Of a DNA stretch of 64,000 bases, positions 7,745 through 19,844 are shown piece by piece. Source of the stretch: CAZKWG01 sp964615375 (lineage in GTDB: Bacteria > Myxococcota_A > UBA796 > CAZKWG01); assembly GCA_964615375.1 (NCBI GenBank), contig CAZTOW010000005.1, positions 124,001-188,000 of the forward strand, given 5' to 3'. Numbering within the stretch: the stretch's first letter is position 1; each line of letters starts with the position of its first letter. The notes beneath the pieces were generated by a model. It saw only the letters and a program-made list of their open reading frames with translations. It ran no database searches and was not told the DNA's origin. The translations under genes and the position numbers were made by a program.

Positions 7745-10700
7745 ATGTGGATCCTCCTCTCCCTCCTGGTGGGCTGCGAGCGCCCCGTCTCCAGCGAGCT
7801 CACGCTGGAGGGCGCGCTGCTCTGTGACGAGGGCGAGGACGAGATCCTCCTGCTGAGCGGCTCCGCCCTCGACCCGAGCGTGGTGGACGCGCTCTCCGAG
7901 GAGCCGCGGCTGGCCTGGCCTGTGCTGCGGCTGGAGCCGGTCTCGGGGCTGGCGGAGGGCTCCGAGCCGCTGACCACGCGCGCGCTGACGGTGGAGATCG
8001 GCGGCGCTCACGCGACCTGGACCGGCTCGGGGGCGGTGGAGCTGCGGGTGGACGCGGCGCTGGGGCTGACGCCGGGGAGCTGGGACGTGGTGGCGGAGCG
8101 GCCGGACGGGGAGGAGATCCGCGTCTCCCCCGGGCTGCTGGTCGCCGGGCCGCCCGTGATCACCGCGCTGGACCCCTCCGAGCTCTGCCACGGCGCGCTG
8201 GCGGAGCTCACCCTGTCTGGGGAGGGGCTGCTGGTGGTGGACGGGGTCGCGCCCGCCGTGACCGTGGGCGGCCTCCAGGCCACCGTGGTCTCCACCGTGG
8301 GTTGTAGCCCGCTGGCCGCGCCGGGCGAGGGCGAGGTCTGCGACGGGCTCGTGGTCAGCGTGGACACCAGCGCGGCCTCCTTCGGCGAGGCAGGGCTCAG
8401 CGTCACCAACCCCGACCCGGCCGCCTGCACTTCCGAGCAGCCCGCGGCCCTGACCGTGAACCCGCCCCCGGAGATCAGCGCGGTCAGCCCGGAGGCCGTG
8501 TGCCGGACGGGCGGCGAGATCGTAGTCAGCGGCGAGGAATTCACCGCGGACATGGTGGTGACGGTGGACGGCGAGGCGGTGGAGACCACCTTCGTCGACG
8601 AGAACACGCTCCTGGCCACGCTCGGCGAGGCGGCCGAGGCCGGGGTCGTGGACGTGGGCGTCTACGCCGCCGGGGCCTGCGAGGACACGCTGGCCGCCGC
8701 GCTCACCGTCGCGCCCGAGCCCATCGTCTTCGCCCTCGACCCGCCCTCCGTCTGGAGCGGCGCCGACATGGAGGTGGTGGCCTGGGTCTCCGACGTCATC
8801 GGCGAGATCACCCAGGTCTGGCTGAGCGACGAGTCGGGCGCGGTGGTTGACGTGGCCTGGAGCTGGGACGCGGCCACGCCCGGACAGATCACGCTCACCG
8901 TGCCCGCCGGGCTGGCGGCCGGGGCCTACACGCTACAGGTGGTGCAGGACGAGAGCTGCCCCGCGCAGGCCAGCGCCACCCTGGACGTGCTCGACCAGAC
9001 CACCATCGCGCTGGAGGGCGCCGACCCGGCCTACGCCTGGACCTGGACCTGGACCCCGGTGACCCTCAGCACCGCGGACCCCATCCCGTCGGGCGAGGAG
9101 GGCTTCGAGGAGACCCCCCGCGTCTACCTGGTGGGCGAGGACGGCAGCTCCACCCGACTGCTGAGCGTGGACCTCCAGGACGAGCACACGCTGAGCGCCA
9201 TCGTGCCCGACCAGGTGCCGGTGGGCGCCTACGACGTCCTGGTGGTGAACCCCTCGGGAGCGCTGGGTGTGCTGGCCGACGGCATCACGGTCACCGAGCA
9301 GGCCCCGCCCTCCGTGCGCGCCATCACCCCAGCCAGCGTGCCCCACACCGGCAGCACCACGATCTCCGTGCTGGGCAAGGACTTCCGCGACCCGAGCGTC
9401 TCGCTCACCTGCCTGGAGGACGGGGTCGAGAGCACGCAGACCCCCACCGTCACCGACTGGGACTACAACGAGATCACCGCCACGCTCACGCCCAGCGGGG
9501 TGAGCCAGGCCGTCTGCGTGGTGACCGTGGAGAACGCCGACGGCACGGCCACCCGCTGGTCGGCGATCTCCATCACCAACCCGTCTCAGAACCTCTTCCC
9601 CTGGACCGCAGGCTCCGACCTCAGCGTGGCCCGCCGGGCGCCGGCCGCGGCCAGCGGGCGCACCACCGCGGTGGACCGCTACGTCTACGCCATCGGCGGC
9701 GACGCGGGCGACAGCACGAGCGCGCTCAGCTCGGTGGAGGTGGCCAGCGTGGGCGTGTACGGGAGCATGGGCGACTGGAGCACCCTGGTCGATCCCCTGC
9801 CCGAGCCGCGCACCCTGGCGGCGGCGATCACACTAGGAAGATTTGTTTATGTGCTGGGCGGCAACGACGGCGCCGGCCCGGTCCAGAGCGCGCTGCGCGC
9901 CATGATCCTGGACCCGCTGGACGTCCCGCGCCTGGAGGGCGTCTCGGTGATGACCGTGGACGAGGGCGGGCTCTCGGCGGGGACCTGGACCTGGCGGGTG
10001 AGCGCGCTCTACCCGACCAGCGACGAGGCCAACCCGGGCGGCGAGAGCCTGCCCGGCGACCCGGTGCCGATCACGCTCCCCGACGTGGGGCTCTCGTTCT
10101 CGCCCACGCTCTCCTGGACCGAGGTGGAGGGGGCCTCGGGCTACCGCATCTACCGCTCGCTGTCCGCGGACGACGCCACGCTGGGCTGGGTGGCCGACGT
10201 GGACGGGGTCACCGCGTACACCGACGCGGGCGAGGTCGCCGACGGCGCGCTCACCCCGCTGGAGGAGGGCGCGCTGGGGGCCTGGGCCGAGCTCGCCGAG
10301 CTCTCCGTCCCGCGCGAGTCGCCCTGCGCCGCCTGGGGGCCGGACCCGGAGACCGACCCCGAGATCGTCTACCTGTACGTGGCGGGCGGGCTGGACGCTG
10401 ACGGCGAGGCGCTGGACTCCGTCGAGGTGCTGGCGGTCACGGTGGTCTCCGACGACCTGCAGACCGCGGGGGACTGGGAGACGCTGGACGTCTCGCTGTC
10501 CAAGGGGCGCTACCGCTGCGGGGGCTTCACCGCCGACGACAGCCTGCACCCCTCCGTGCCCGAGGGCGAGACCTGGGTGTATTTCGCGGGCGGGGAGACC
10601 AGCTCGCGGACCACAGGGGTCGTGGACGCCGGTCGCGTGGAGATCGGCGGCGCGCTGGACGACTGGCAGACGGTGGACAGCATGTCCCCCGCCCGCGCCG

Positions 10701-10957
10701 GCTTCGGCTACGCCGCGGCCAGCGACTTCCTCTACGTCTTCGGCGGCTCCCAGGGCGAGGCCAGCGCGTCCGGCGCGTCCGGCGAGCTGGTCTCCGACGA
10801 GCTGCCCGAGGTGGACAACTGGAACAGCCTCGGCACGTCCATGTCCGCCGCCCGCCTGCTGCCGGGATCCGCTCAGGAGTCGGCCGTGATCTTCATCCTG
10901 GGCGGCGTCGATGACAGCGGCGTCGCGCTGTCGTCCACCGACGTCACGAATTTCTGA
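7745..10957 (+). CDS. Large lipoprotein with IPT/TIG domains and Kelch repeats
   Basis: 1070 aa. The N-terminus MWILLSLLVGCERP is a short lipoprotein signal (lipobox LVGC). The first half contains several IPT/TIG-like modules (for example PPVITALDPSELCHG, PPEISAVSPEAVCRTG, PPSVRAITPASVPHTG), a fibronectin-like segment near SGYRIYRS, and the C-terminal third has Kelch-type blades (YVYAIGG, YVLGGND, YVYFAGG, YVFGG, FILGG). Exported, probably at the outer-membrane surface. It heads a three-gene group with a possible beta-barrel and a vWA lipoprotein. The gene contains one odd AT-rich codon patch at 9832-9850. Confidence 0.88.
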   Translation: MWILLSLLVGCERPVSSELTLEGALLCDEGEDEILLLSGSALDPSVVDALSEEPRLAWPVLRLEPVSGLAEGSEPLTTRALTVEIGGAHATWTGSGAVELRVDAALGLTPGSWDVVAERPDGEEIRVSPGLLVAGPPVITALDPSELCHGALAELTLSGEGLLVVDGVAPAVTVGGLQATVVSTVGCSPLAAPGEGEVCDGLVVSVDTSAASFGEAGLSVTNPDPAACTSEQPAALTVNPPPEISAVSPEAVCRTGGEIVVSGEEFTADMVVTVDGEAVETTFVDENTLLATLGEAAEAGVVDVGVYAAGACEDTLAAALTVAPEPIVFALDPPSVWSGADMEVVAWVSDVIGEITQVWLSDESGAVVDVAWSWDAATPGQITLTVPAGLAAGAYTLQVVQDESCPAQASATLDVLDQTTIALEGADPAYAWTWTWTPVTLSTADPIPSGEEGFEETPRVYLVGEDGSSTRLLSVDLQDEHTLSAIVPDQVPVGAYDVLVVNPSGALGVLADGITVTEQAPPSVRAITPASVPHTGSTTISVLGKDFRDPSVSLTCLEDGVESTQTPTVTDWDYNEITATLTPSGVSQAVCVVTVENADGTATRWSAISITNPSQNLFPWTAGSDLSVARRAPAAASGRTTAVDRYVYAIGGDAGDSTSALSSVEVASVGVYGSMGDWSTLVDPLPEPRTLAAAITLGRFVYVLGGNDGAGPVQSALRAMILDPLDVPRLEGVSVMTVDEGGLSAGTWTWRVSALYPTSDEANPGGESLPGDPVPITLPDVGLSFSPTLSWTEVEGASGYRIYRSLSADDATLGWVADVDGVTAYTDAGEVADGALTPLEEGALGAWAELAELSVPRESPCAAWGPDPETDPEIVYLYVAGGLDADGEALDSVEVLAVTVVSDDLQTAGDWETLDVSLSKGRYRCGGFTADDSLHPSVPEGETWVYFAGGETSSRTTGVVDAGRVEIGGALDDWQTVDSMSPARAGFGYAAASDFLYVFGGSQGEASASGASGELVSDELPEVDNWNSLGTSMSAARLLPGSAQESAVIFILGGVDDSGVALSSTDVTNF

Positions 10958-10965
10958 GGGCGTCC

Positions 10966-11637
10966 ATGTCGGTCCTGCTCACGCTCTGGCTGCTCGGCGC
11001 GCCCATCTGTCGCGCGCAGGGAGAAGAGGACGCTCCGGAGGAGGAGCGCCCCGACGAGCCCGTGGATCTGGCGAGCGCGCCCGCGCTCCGCGAGGAGGTC
11101 CGCTGGAAGCTGTGGATCTCGCCGGAGCTCGGCCTCGCCCTGCCCCTGGGGCACCCGGGCCTGGGCAGCGGCCTCACGGTGGGGGTGGGGGCGCGCCCGC
11201 CCTGGCTGGAGGGGCGCCTGCTGCCCGGCTTCCAGGCCGGGATCTCCGCCTGGGGGGTGAACGACCAGATCAGGGACGCCGCTCTGGAGCAGCCCTATGA
11301 CTGGCACCTCTCCGTGCGCCGCCTGACGCTGGCGCCGGTGATGCGCGCGCGCCTGCGGCCGGCGGGCCTGCTGAGCCCCGAGATGGGCCTGGGGTTGGAG
11401 CTTCACCGCGGCGTCTTCAAGGCGGAGGGCAGCGTGGACGGCGCGGCCCTGGGCGGCTCCTGGGAGCAGGCGAGCTGGGCCGGCTGGCTCTGCGAGCTCG
11501 GCGTGGCCGGGCCCGTGCGCCTCGGAGAGCTACGGGTGAGCGCGGGCTGGCACGGCGAGCGCCTGGGCGCGGCCTCGACCGGGGACGTGGCCGTGAGCAC
11601 GCTGGTCTTCGCGCTCGGGATGCGGGTGATGCCGTGA
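10966..11637 (+). CDS. Exported protein of unknown function, possibly beta-barrel
   Basis: 223 aa from ATG 10966, eight bases after the preceding stop. A signal peptide is clear (VLLTLWLLGAPICRAQG). The mature part alternates short hydrophobic strands with Gly/charged turns (LGLALPLGHPGLGSGL, LLPGFQAGISAWGVN, GLLSPEMGLGLELHRG) and ends in a hydrophobic strand VFALGMRVMP, as outer-membrane barrels do. Its stop overlaps the GTG of the next gene (GTGA), so the two are coupled. No named family recognised. Confidence 0.7.
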   Translation: MSVLLTLWLLGAPICRAQGEEDAPEEERPDEPVDLASAPALREEVRWKLWISPELGLALPLGHPGLGSGLTVGVGARPPWLEGRLLPGFQAGISAWGVNDQIRDAALEQPYDWHLSVRRLTLAPVMRARLRPAGLLSPEMGLGLELHRGVFKAEGSVDGAALGGSWEQASWAGWLCELGVAGPVRLGELRVSAGWHGERLGAASTGDVAVSTLVFALGMRVMP

Positions 11638-13178
11638 GGGCCGCGCTGCTGCTGCTGGCGATGGGCTGCCAGGACTACGGCTTCACCGTGAAGTCCACCA
11701 CGGACGGCGGCACCGACGGCGAGCCCCTCATCGAGGTGGACCCCCTCGCCCTGGACTTCTGGGAGGCCGCGCTGGGCGAGACCGTCGAGCTCTCGTTCAC
11801 GGTGCGCAGCGTGGGCACGGCCCCGCTCACGGTGCAGGAGATCACGCTGGCCAGCGGCGTGGACTTCGCGCTGCTGGACACGCCGGACATGCTCTCGCTC
11901 GAGCCGGGGGACGCGGCGGACTTCCGCGTGAGCTTCTCGCCTACGGCCAGCGGGGAGCTCACCGACCTGGCCACGGTGTACTCCAACGACGCCGAGCAGC
12001 CCACCGTGGACGTGACGCTCTCCGGGACCGGGCTCGTGCCCTGGCTGGAGATCACCCCCGCCGAGCACGACTTCGGCGCGATCACCGTGCCCTGCGAGGA
12101 CGCCGTCGAGCTCACGCTGCAGAACGTGGGCACCGACGATCTGGTGCTGACCGACGTGGTCATGACGGGAGACGAGCAGCTCTCCCTCCGGGAGGCGCCC
12201 GAGCTCCCGCGCTCGCTCTCGCCCGGCGCCTACACGACGGTCTGGGTGGACCTGGCTCCGGCCACGGAGGGCGAGGTCGCGGGCGCGCTGCAGGTGAGCT
12301 CCAATGACCCGCGCGGCGTGCTGGAGGCCCCGCTCAGCGCCACCCTCAGCTACGGGCCCAGCGCCAGCGACACCTTCTCCGTGCCCTCCGACCCGCCCGT
12401 GGACATCCTGTTCGCGGTGGACCAGTCGGGCTCCATGGACGACGACGCCGAGGCCCTCGCCGCCAATTTCGGCGCCTTCATCGGCGCCTTGGAGGAGCGC
12501 ACGGAGGGCTGGCAGGTCGGCGTCGTCACCTATGACGGCGGCTGCCTGAACGAGGGCGTGCTGGACACCGACACGCCCGGCGCGGCGTCCCTGTTCACGG
12601 CGGCGGTGGCCGAGGGCGAGGACGAGGACATCGAGGACGACGAGGCCCTCTTCCAGATCCTGGACCGCGCGCTCTCGCAGACGGACGCCGACGGCTGCAA
12701 CGCCGGGCTGCTGCGCGAGGGCGCCCCCCTGCACGTCATCGTGGTCACCGACGAGCCGGAGCGCTCCACGGAGGAGGCCAGCGCCTGGACCTGGGACTGG
12801 TTCCTGGACCGATACCAGGGATACGTGGAGAGCTCCACCCTGCTCCTGTTCAGCGGCGTGGTGGACCGGGACGGCTGCAACGAGGGCGCCGACGGCTACG
12901 CGCAGATGATCGAGGCCACCGGCGGCGAGCTGCTGAGCATCTGCGACAGCGACTGGTCGGACGACGCGCTCGCGCTCGCCGAGGCGTCCACGTCCTTCCT
13001 CTACACGTTCACGCTCTCGGAGACGGCGGTGGAGAGCTCGATCGTGGTGACCCTCGACGGGGAGCCGGCCACGGAGGGCTGGAGATTCGACGCGGCGGGC
13101 AACGCCGTCGTCCTGGAGGACCCGCCGGAGGGGGCGGAGGTCGTCGTGGATTACGCGGTGGCGTCGAGCTGTCCTTGA
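11634..13178 (+). CDS. Lipoprotein with ASH/choice-of-anchor-D domains and a vWA domain
   Basis: 514 aa from GTG 11634 (GTGA overlap with the gene before). Signal and lipobox: LLLLAMGC. Two Ig-like ASH/choice-of-anchor-D modules follow (VDPLALDFWEAALGETVELSF; ITPAEHDFGAITVPC), then a von Willebrand A domain with MIDAS DQSGSMDDD after a hydrophobic strand DILFAVDQSGS. The C-terminus returns to a beta-rich module. Such proteins sit on the cell surface of Myxococcota and may bind metal-dependently to other proteins; the partner is unknown. Confidence 0.88.
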   Translation: MRAALLLLAMGCQDYGFTVKSTTDGGTDGEPLIEVDPLALDFWEAALGETVELSFTVRSVGTAPLTVQEITLASGVDFALLDTPDMLSLEPGDAADFRVSFSPTASGELTDLATVYSNDAEQPTVDVTLSGTGLVPWLEITPAEHDFGAITVPCEDAVELTLQNVGTDDLVLTDVVMTGDEQLSLREAPELPRSLSPGAYTTVWVDLAPATEGEVAGALQVSSNDPRGVLEAPLSATLSYGPSASDTFSVPSDPPVDILFAVDQSGSMDDDAEALAANFGAFIGALEERTEGWQVGVVTYDGGCLNEGVLDTDTPGAASLFTAAVAEGEDEDIEDDEALFQILDRALSQTDADGCNAGLLREGAPLHVIVVTDEPERSTEEASAWTWDWFLDRYQGYVESSTLLLFSGVVDRDGCNEGADGYAQMIEATGGELLSICDSDWSDDALALAEASTSFLYTFTLSETAVESSIVVTLDGEPATEGWRFDAAGNAVVLEDPPEGAEVVVDYAVASSCP

Positions 13179-13199
13179 GGTCGGTTGGGCGCTGACGGC

Positions 13200-13616
13200 T
13201 CAGCCCAGAGCACCCTGTACCTCCAACTCGGGGATAGTGGCCCGACACCGCGCGTTGACCTCTTCGTCCAGCGTAAACAGAGGCGCCCTCCGCGCGAGCG
13301 CGAGCGCCACGTACACGGCGTCGTAGGCGCGAAGGCGCGCTGTGCGGGCGACGTCCAGGGACAGCCGCAGCAGGTCTTCGTCCAGCGAGCAGACGTAGAA
13401 CCGGGGCCCGCGGATGAGCGCGTCCACGACGTCCAGGAGATCGGAGGGCTCTCCGCGCCTCGCGAGCGCCGCGATGACCTCTACCTGGAACAGGCCGGGG
13501 ACCAGGTAAGGCGCGGTGTCCGGGTGGCTGTCGAAGAGGCGCCGCGCGGCGAGGTGCCCCCGCTCCCTTGGGGAGATGGCCGCGACGAACACAGATGCGT
13601 CGAGGACCGGGTTCAC
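13200..13616 (-). CDS. PIN-domain ribonuclease toxin (VapC type)
   Basis: 138 aa from GTG 13616, overlapping the antitoxin stop by GTGA. PIN-domain acidic residues are visible: D6 in PVLDASVF, E46 in FQVEVIAAL, Asp in LRAYDAVYVALA and Asp in FTLDEEV. These four positions coordinate the metal used to cut RNA in VapC toxins. Length is standard. It is the second gene of a leftward toxin-antitoxin pair. Confidence 0.88.
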   Translation of the reverse strand: MNPVLDASVFVAAISPRERGHLAARRLFDSHPDTAPYLVPGLFQVEVIAALARRGEPSDLLDVVDALIRGPRFYVCSLDEDLLRLSLDVARTARLRAYDAVYVALALARRAPLFTLDEEVNARCRATIPELEVQGALG

Positions 13617-13873
13617 CGGCGCCCCTCGCCGATCAACTGGACGGCGTCGAACTCGCTCTCGACCCGCGCGATCCGGCTCAGGCTGGCCAGGAGCGCGCGC
13701 GCCGTCGACACCTCGGCCGCGGTCAACGCGCGCGGCGCGGGCTCGACGGGCACGAGCCGCGCCGCGGGCTCACCGTCCACGGTGATGATCATCTCCTCAC
13801 GCCGGTTTCGGACGCTTCGGACGACCTCGGAGAGATGAGCCTTGGCGTCGGTGAGTGAGATGACGGCGCCCAT
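13613..13873 (-). CDS. Phd/YefM-like antitoxin of the PIN toxin
   Basis: 86 aa from ATG 13873 (AGAGG upstream). MGAVISLTDAKAHLSEVV is the typical Phd/YefM opening: a short strand followed by the 'aka.lselv' helix, with MIITVDGEPAARLVP as the next beta pair of the DNA-binding dimer. The C-terminal half is the presumed toxin-binding region. The pair would repress its own promoter at 13886-13918. Confidence 0.82.
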   Translation of the reverse strand: MGAVISLTDAKAHLSEVVRSVRNRREEMIITVDGEPAARLVPVEPAPRALTAAEVSTARALLASLSRIARVESEFDAVQLIGEGRR

Positions 13874-13885
13874 GTGGACCTCTCG

Positions 13886-13918
13886 GACCAGTATAGTCAG
13901 TTATGGTCTCTCCCTCAA
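13886..13918 (-). promoter_or_regulatory. Toxin-antitoxin promoter with overlapping operator palindrome
   Basis: On the minus strand TTGAGG (13913-13918) and TATACT (13890-13895) are 17 bp apart, a good sigma-70 promoter. GACCA (13886-13890) and TGGTC (13904-13908) form inverted arms around the -10, a likely antitoxin operator. Confidence 0.65.
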
Positions 13919-13932
13919 GCGCCGAGGTGCCC

Positions 13933-14973
13933 ATGACCCAGCCCCCCTGGTCCGAGCGCGTCCTCCCGGACGAGGCCGCGCGCTTCGAGAAGCTCGCCAT
14001 CCAGCTCCGCGCGCTCCAACACCATCGCGCCGCGGGGGGCTCCCCCTCCCGGGGCCTGCACGCCAAGGCCAACGCCGCCGCGCGCGCCACGCTCAGCACC
14101 CTGCCCGATCTGCCCGACTGGGCGCGGGTGGGGATCTTCGCCCAGCCCACCACGCTGCCCGCGCTGGTACGCTTCTCCAACGGCAGCGGCACGCGCGGCC
14201 ACGACCGGGTGGGCGACGTGCGCGGGATCGCGGTCAAGGTGGTGGGCGTTCCCGGCGCCAAGCTCATCCCCGGGCTGGAGCAGGCGAAGACCCAGGACTT
14301 CCTGGGTATCCTGGCCCCCTCCCTGCCCTTCCGCACCCCGGACGCCTTCGTGGGCCTGGTCCTGGCGCTGGGCGGCCCGAAGATCCTCGCGCTCCCGCGG
14401 CTCATCGCCGCGCTGGGGTGGAGCGGACTCCTGCCCACCCTGGGCAAGCTCCAGGAGGGCATGAAGCGGCCCACGCCCCCGCTGGCCGAGGCCACCTACT
14501 TCTCGGCCCTGCCCATCCGCTGGGGTGAGGCCGCCGTGAAGTTCTCGCTGGCCCCGCGGCCGTCGAAGGCGCCCACCGTGCTGGCGCCCAAGGACGACCC
14601 TGACGCGCTGGGCACCGATCTCATCCACCGGCTGAGCGAGCAGGATCTGTGCTGGGACCTGCGGATTCAGCGCTACGTGGACGAGGCGCGCACCCCCATC
14701 GAGGACGTCACCGTGGAGTGGGACCCCGCCGTCGCGCCCTGGGTGACGGTGGCCCGGCTCACGCTCCCGCGCCAGAACCTGCGGAGCCCGGAGGCGAGCG
14801 ACCGCGCCCGCCGCGTCGAGCGCCTCTCCTTCGACCCCTGGCACGCGCCCGTGGAGTTCCGGCCGCTGGGCGCCTTCATGCGCGCGCGGGCCGTGGCCTA
14901 CCGGGAGAGCGTCCTGGAGCGCGGTGTGGACGCCGAGCCAGAAGGTGGGGAGATCTGGCTCAGTAATGGATAA
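13933..14973 (+). CDS. Catalase-family heme protein
   Basis: 346 aa from ATG 13933, which has GAGG six bases upstream; an in-frame ATG at 13903 lies inside the divergent promoter and lacks a ribosome site. Catalase-core segments are present: FAQPTTLPALVRFSNGSG and VGDVRGIAVKVVG, and a C-terminal helix with Tyr (RARAVAYRESVLERG) after FDPWHAP, as in the short SrpA/catalase-related peroxidases. Probably a heme peroxidase or related enzyme acting on peroxides or unsaturated lipids. It is shorter than true catalases. Confidence 0.82.
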   Translation: MTQPPWSERVLPDEAARFEKLAIQLRALQHHRAAGGSPSRGLHAKANAAARATLSTLPDLPDWARVGIFAQPTTLPALVRFSNGSGTRGHDRVGDVRGIAVKVVGVPGAKLIPGLEQAKTQDFLGILAPSLPFRTPDAFVGLVLALGGPKILALPRLIAALGWSGLLPTLGKLQEGMKRPTPPLAEATYFSALPIRWGEAAVKFSLAPRPSKAPTVLAPKDDPDALGTDLIHRLSEQDLCWDLRIQRYVDEARTPIEDVTVEWDPAVAPWVTVARLTLPRQNLRSPEASDRARRVERLSFDPWHAPVEFRPLGAFMRARAVAYRESVLERGVDAEPEGGEIWLSNG

Positions 14974-15005
14974 TCGATAAGGGTTGTCACGACCGGGAGG
15001 CCGCC

Positions 15006-15836
15006 ATGCTCCAGCTCGCCGGGATCGCCGTGGACGCCATCAGCGTCGGGGGGCTGGAGACCTGCATCCAGCTCCCGGGCCTCGATCTGTGCTTCGACAT
15101 CGGCCGCTGCCCGCGCAGCGCGGTGGGCCGGAGCATGGTGCTGTTCACCCACGCCCACATTGACCACCTCGGCGCCATCGCGAGCCACGCGGCCACCCGG
15201 GACATGATGGGGATGAGCCCGCCCACCTATGTGCTCCCCCCGCCGCTGGTGGACGACGTGGAGGCGCTGCTGGGCTGCTGGCGGCGCCTGGACCGCTCGG
15301 ACCTGCCCTGCAAGCTGGTCGGGCTCGGGCCGGGGGAGAGCCTGCCCGTGCGCAAGGGCCTGGTGGCCCGCCCCTTCCGGTCGCTGCACCGCGTGCTGTG
15401 CCAGGGCTACGTGCTCTGGCGGGAGAACCGGCGGCTGCGGCCGGATCTGGCGGGCCTGCCCGAGCAGGAGATCCGGGCGCGTCGCCTCGCCGGCGAGCCG
15501 GTGACCATCCAGGAGGAGGTGCCGGAGGTGGCGTTCACCGGGGACACGCTGGTGGACGTGCTGGACCGCGAGCCCGCGCTCTACCACGCCCGGCTGCTGA
15601 TCCTGGAGGTCACCTTCATGGACGACCGGGTCAGCGTCGAGCAGACCCGGTCCAAGGGGCACATCCACCTGGACGAGATCGTCGAGCGCGCCGATCGCTT
15701 CCGCAACGAGGCCATCCTGATGACGCACCTGTCCGCGCGCCACAGCGCCGAGGAGGCAGAGCGCATCCTGGACGCGCGCCTGCCGCCGGAGCTGCGGGCG
15801 CGGGTGACGCTGCTCCACCCGCCCGCCGCGGGCTGA
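15006..15836 (+). CDS. RNase Z-like metallo-beta-lactamase-fold hydrolase
   Basis: 276 aa from ATG 15006 with GGGAGG upstream. The zinc motif HAHIDH is at residues 49-54; later ligands are supplied by FTGDTLVDVL (Asp) and the HLSARHS segment near the C-terminus, the arrangement of short RNase Z/plant-like tRNase Z enzymes that mature tRNA 3' ends. Gly-rich LFTHAHIDHLGAI fits. A stand-alone gene; another MBL hydrolase role cannot be excluded. Confidence 0.82.
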   Translation: MLQLAGIAVDAISVGGLETCIQLPGLDLCFDIGRCPRSAVGRSMVLFTHAHIDHLGAIASHAATRDMMGMSPPTYVLPPPLVDDVEALLGCWRRLDRSDLPCKLVGLGPGESLPVRKGLVARPFRSLHRVLCQGYVLWRENRRLRPDLAGLPEQEIRARRLAGEPVTIQEEVPEVAFTGDTLVDVLDREPALYHARLLILEVTFMDDRVSVEQTRSKGHIHLDEIVERADRFRNEAILMTHLSARHSAEEAERILDARLPPELRARVTLLHPPAAG

Positions 15837-15842
15837 GCGGGC

Positions 15843-18260
<2,418 letters not shown>

Positions 18261-19844
18261 CTCTGTCCTGGGATGTGTTCAGCATAGGCCTGCTCCCCCG
18301 CAGCGTCCACAGGACACGCAGGACGCGCGCCACCATGCTGGGGGAGAGCAGCGCCGCCGGTCCGTCCACCATCTGCGCCACCCGGTAGAAGGTCTCGGTG
18401 ACCCGCCAGTCGTGCAGAGAGGCGAGCTGGACGCGGTCCACCCAGGCGCTCAGCACGCGGTCGGCCAGACCGACCCGCCCCTGGTTCTCGGGGATGGGCC
18501 AGCGCAGATCCTCGCTGGTCGCCATCTGCCAGGGCAGCGCGATCACCTTCGTCAGCTTCTTCTGGAACTCGGCGCTGACGCCCGCGACGCGGACGCCCTC
18601 GGCCGTGCGCCGTTGGCCCACCACCTCGCCCAGCGCCAGCGCGGCCATGCTCGCCACCGTCATGCCCTGCCCGTAGACCGGGTTCAGCGCGTAGACCGCG
18701 TCGCCCAGGGCCACCAGCCCGTCCAGGGTGCGCGGCAGCCGGTCGTAGTGGCGCAGGCGGTTCTCGGCGCCTGCGAAGCGGACGATGGGGCTCACCGGGG
18801 TCGCGCGCTCCAGGGTCTCGGCGATGACGGGGGTGGGCAGGCTGCGGGCGAAGCTCAGGAAGCCCGCCTCGTCCGTGGGAGGATGATCCCCGGCCATGCC
18901 GATCAGCGTGACCATGAAGAGATCGTCCTCCATCGCCGCGATGATGGCGCCGCGGGTGCCGCCACCCACCGAGGGCTGCACGTAGCAGACCTTCCAGTGG
19001 CGGTCGGGGTCCGGGGCCAGGCGCACCGCGCAGGAGGCGTAGCCCGCCTTGGACGTCACCACGGTCTCCGCGGGCGCCGGCAGGCCGAGGGCCTCCAGCA
19101 GGCGGGGGGTGCGCGAGCCGCGGCCCGAGGCGTCCACCACCAGCGAGGCCAGGATCTCCCGCTCGGCGCCCTCGCCCCCGCTCTCGCGGCAGCGCACGCC
19201 CAGCACCCGCGACCGGCCCTCGTCGCTCAGGTAGCCCACGAGGTCGAGCCCGCTCCGCAGCTCGATCTTCGGGTTCTGGAGGGCGAAGATGCGGATCCCG
19301 CGCTCCAGCAGCGGCCGGCTGATCCCGAGCGAGGTCACCCCGGACAGGTAGCGGGGGCGGAAGCCGCCCAGCAGCCACCAGTGGCCCTCGTCGCCGATGT
19401 TCACCATCGCCGCGCCCTGGTCCAGGCACCACTGCACCAGCCCGGGGAAGAGCCGCTCCAGGTTGGTCTGGCCGCGGGCCAGCAGCGCATGCACGTGGCG
19501 ACCCTGGGGCACGCCCCGGCGGAAGGTGGTGTCCTCGTCGATGCGGTCGCGCTCGACCACGATGACGCGGTCCATCTCGACGGCGAGCGCGGCGGCGGCG
19601 CAGAGGCCGGCGACGCTGGCGCCGATGACGACGGCGGTGCGCTCGGGGCTCGGGGAGGCGGAGGGGGTCGGGGCGCGCATGTCGGCTCCTGCTTGGGGGG
19701 AGACGGGGGCCAGGAGTGCAAGCGGCGTGCCCTGTGTCTCCCGCGCGCGCCGACGGGAGGAGGCCGGTTCTCGCGCGACTGTGCGGATGCGCGCGCATGC
19801 GTGGCGATGCGCGCGCACCGACACGAGACGTGTCATAGTTCCCC

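Noticed and set aside
13903..13932. ATG 13903 as start of the catalase-like gene
   Set aside because: It overlaps the divergent promoter and operator and lacks a ribosome site, whereas ATG 13933 has GAGG.
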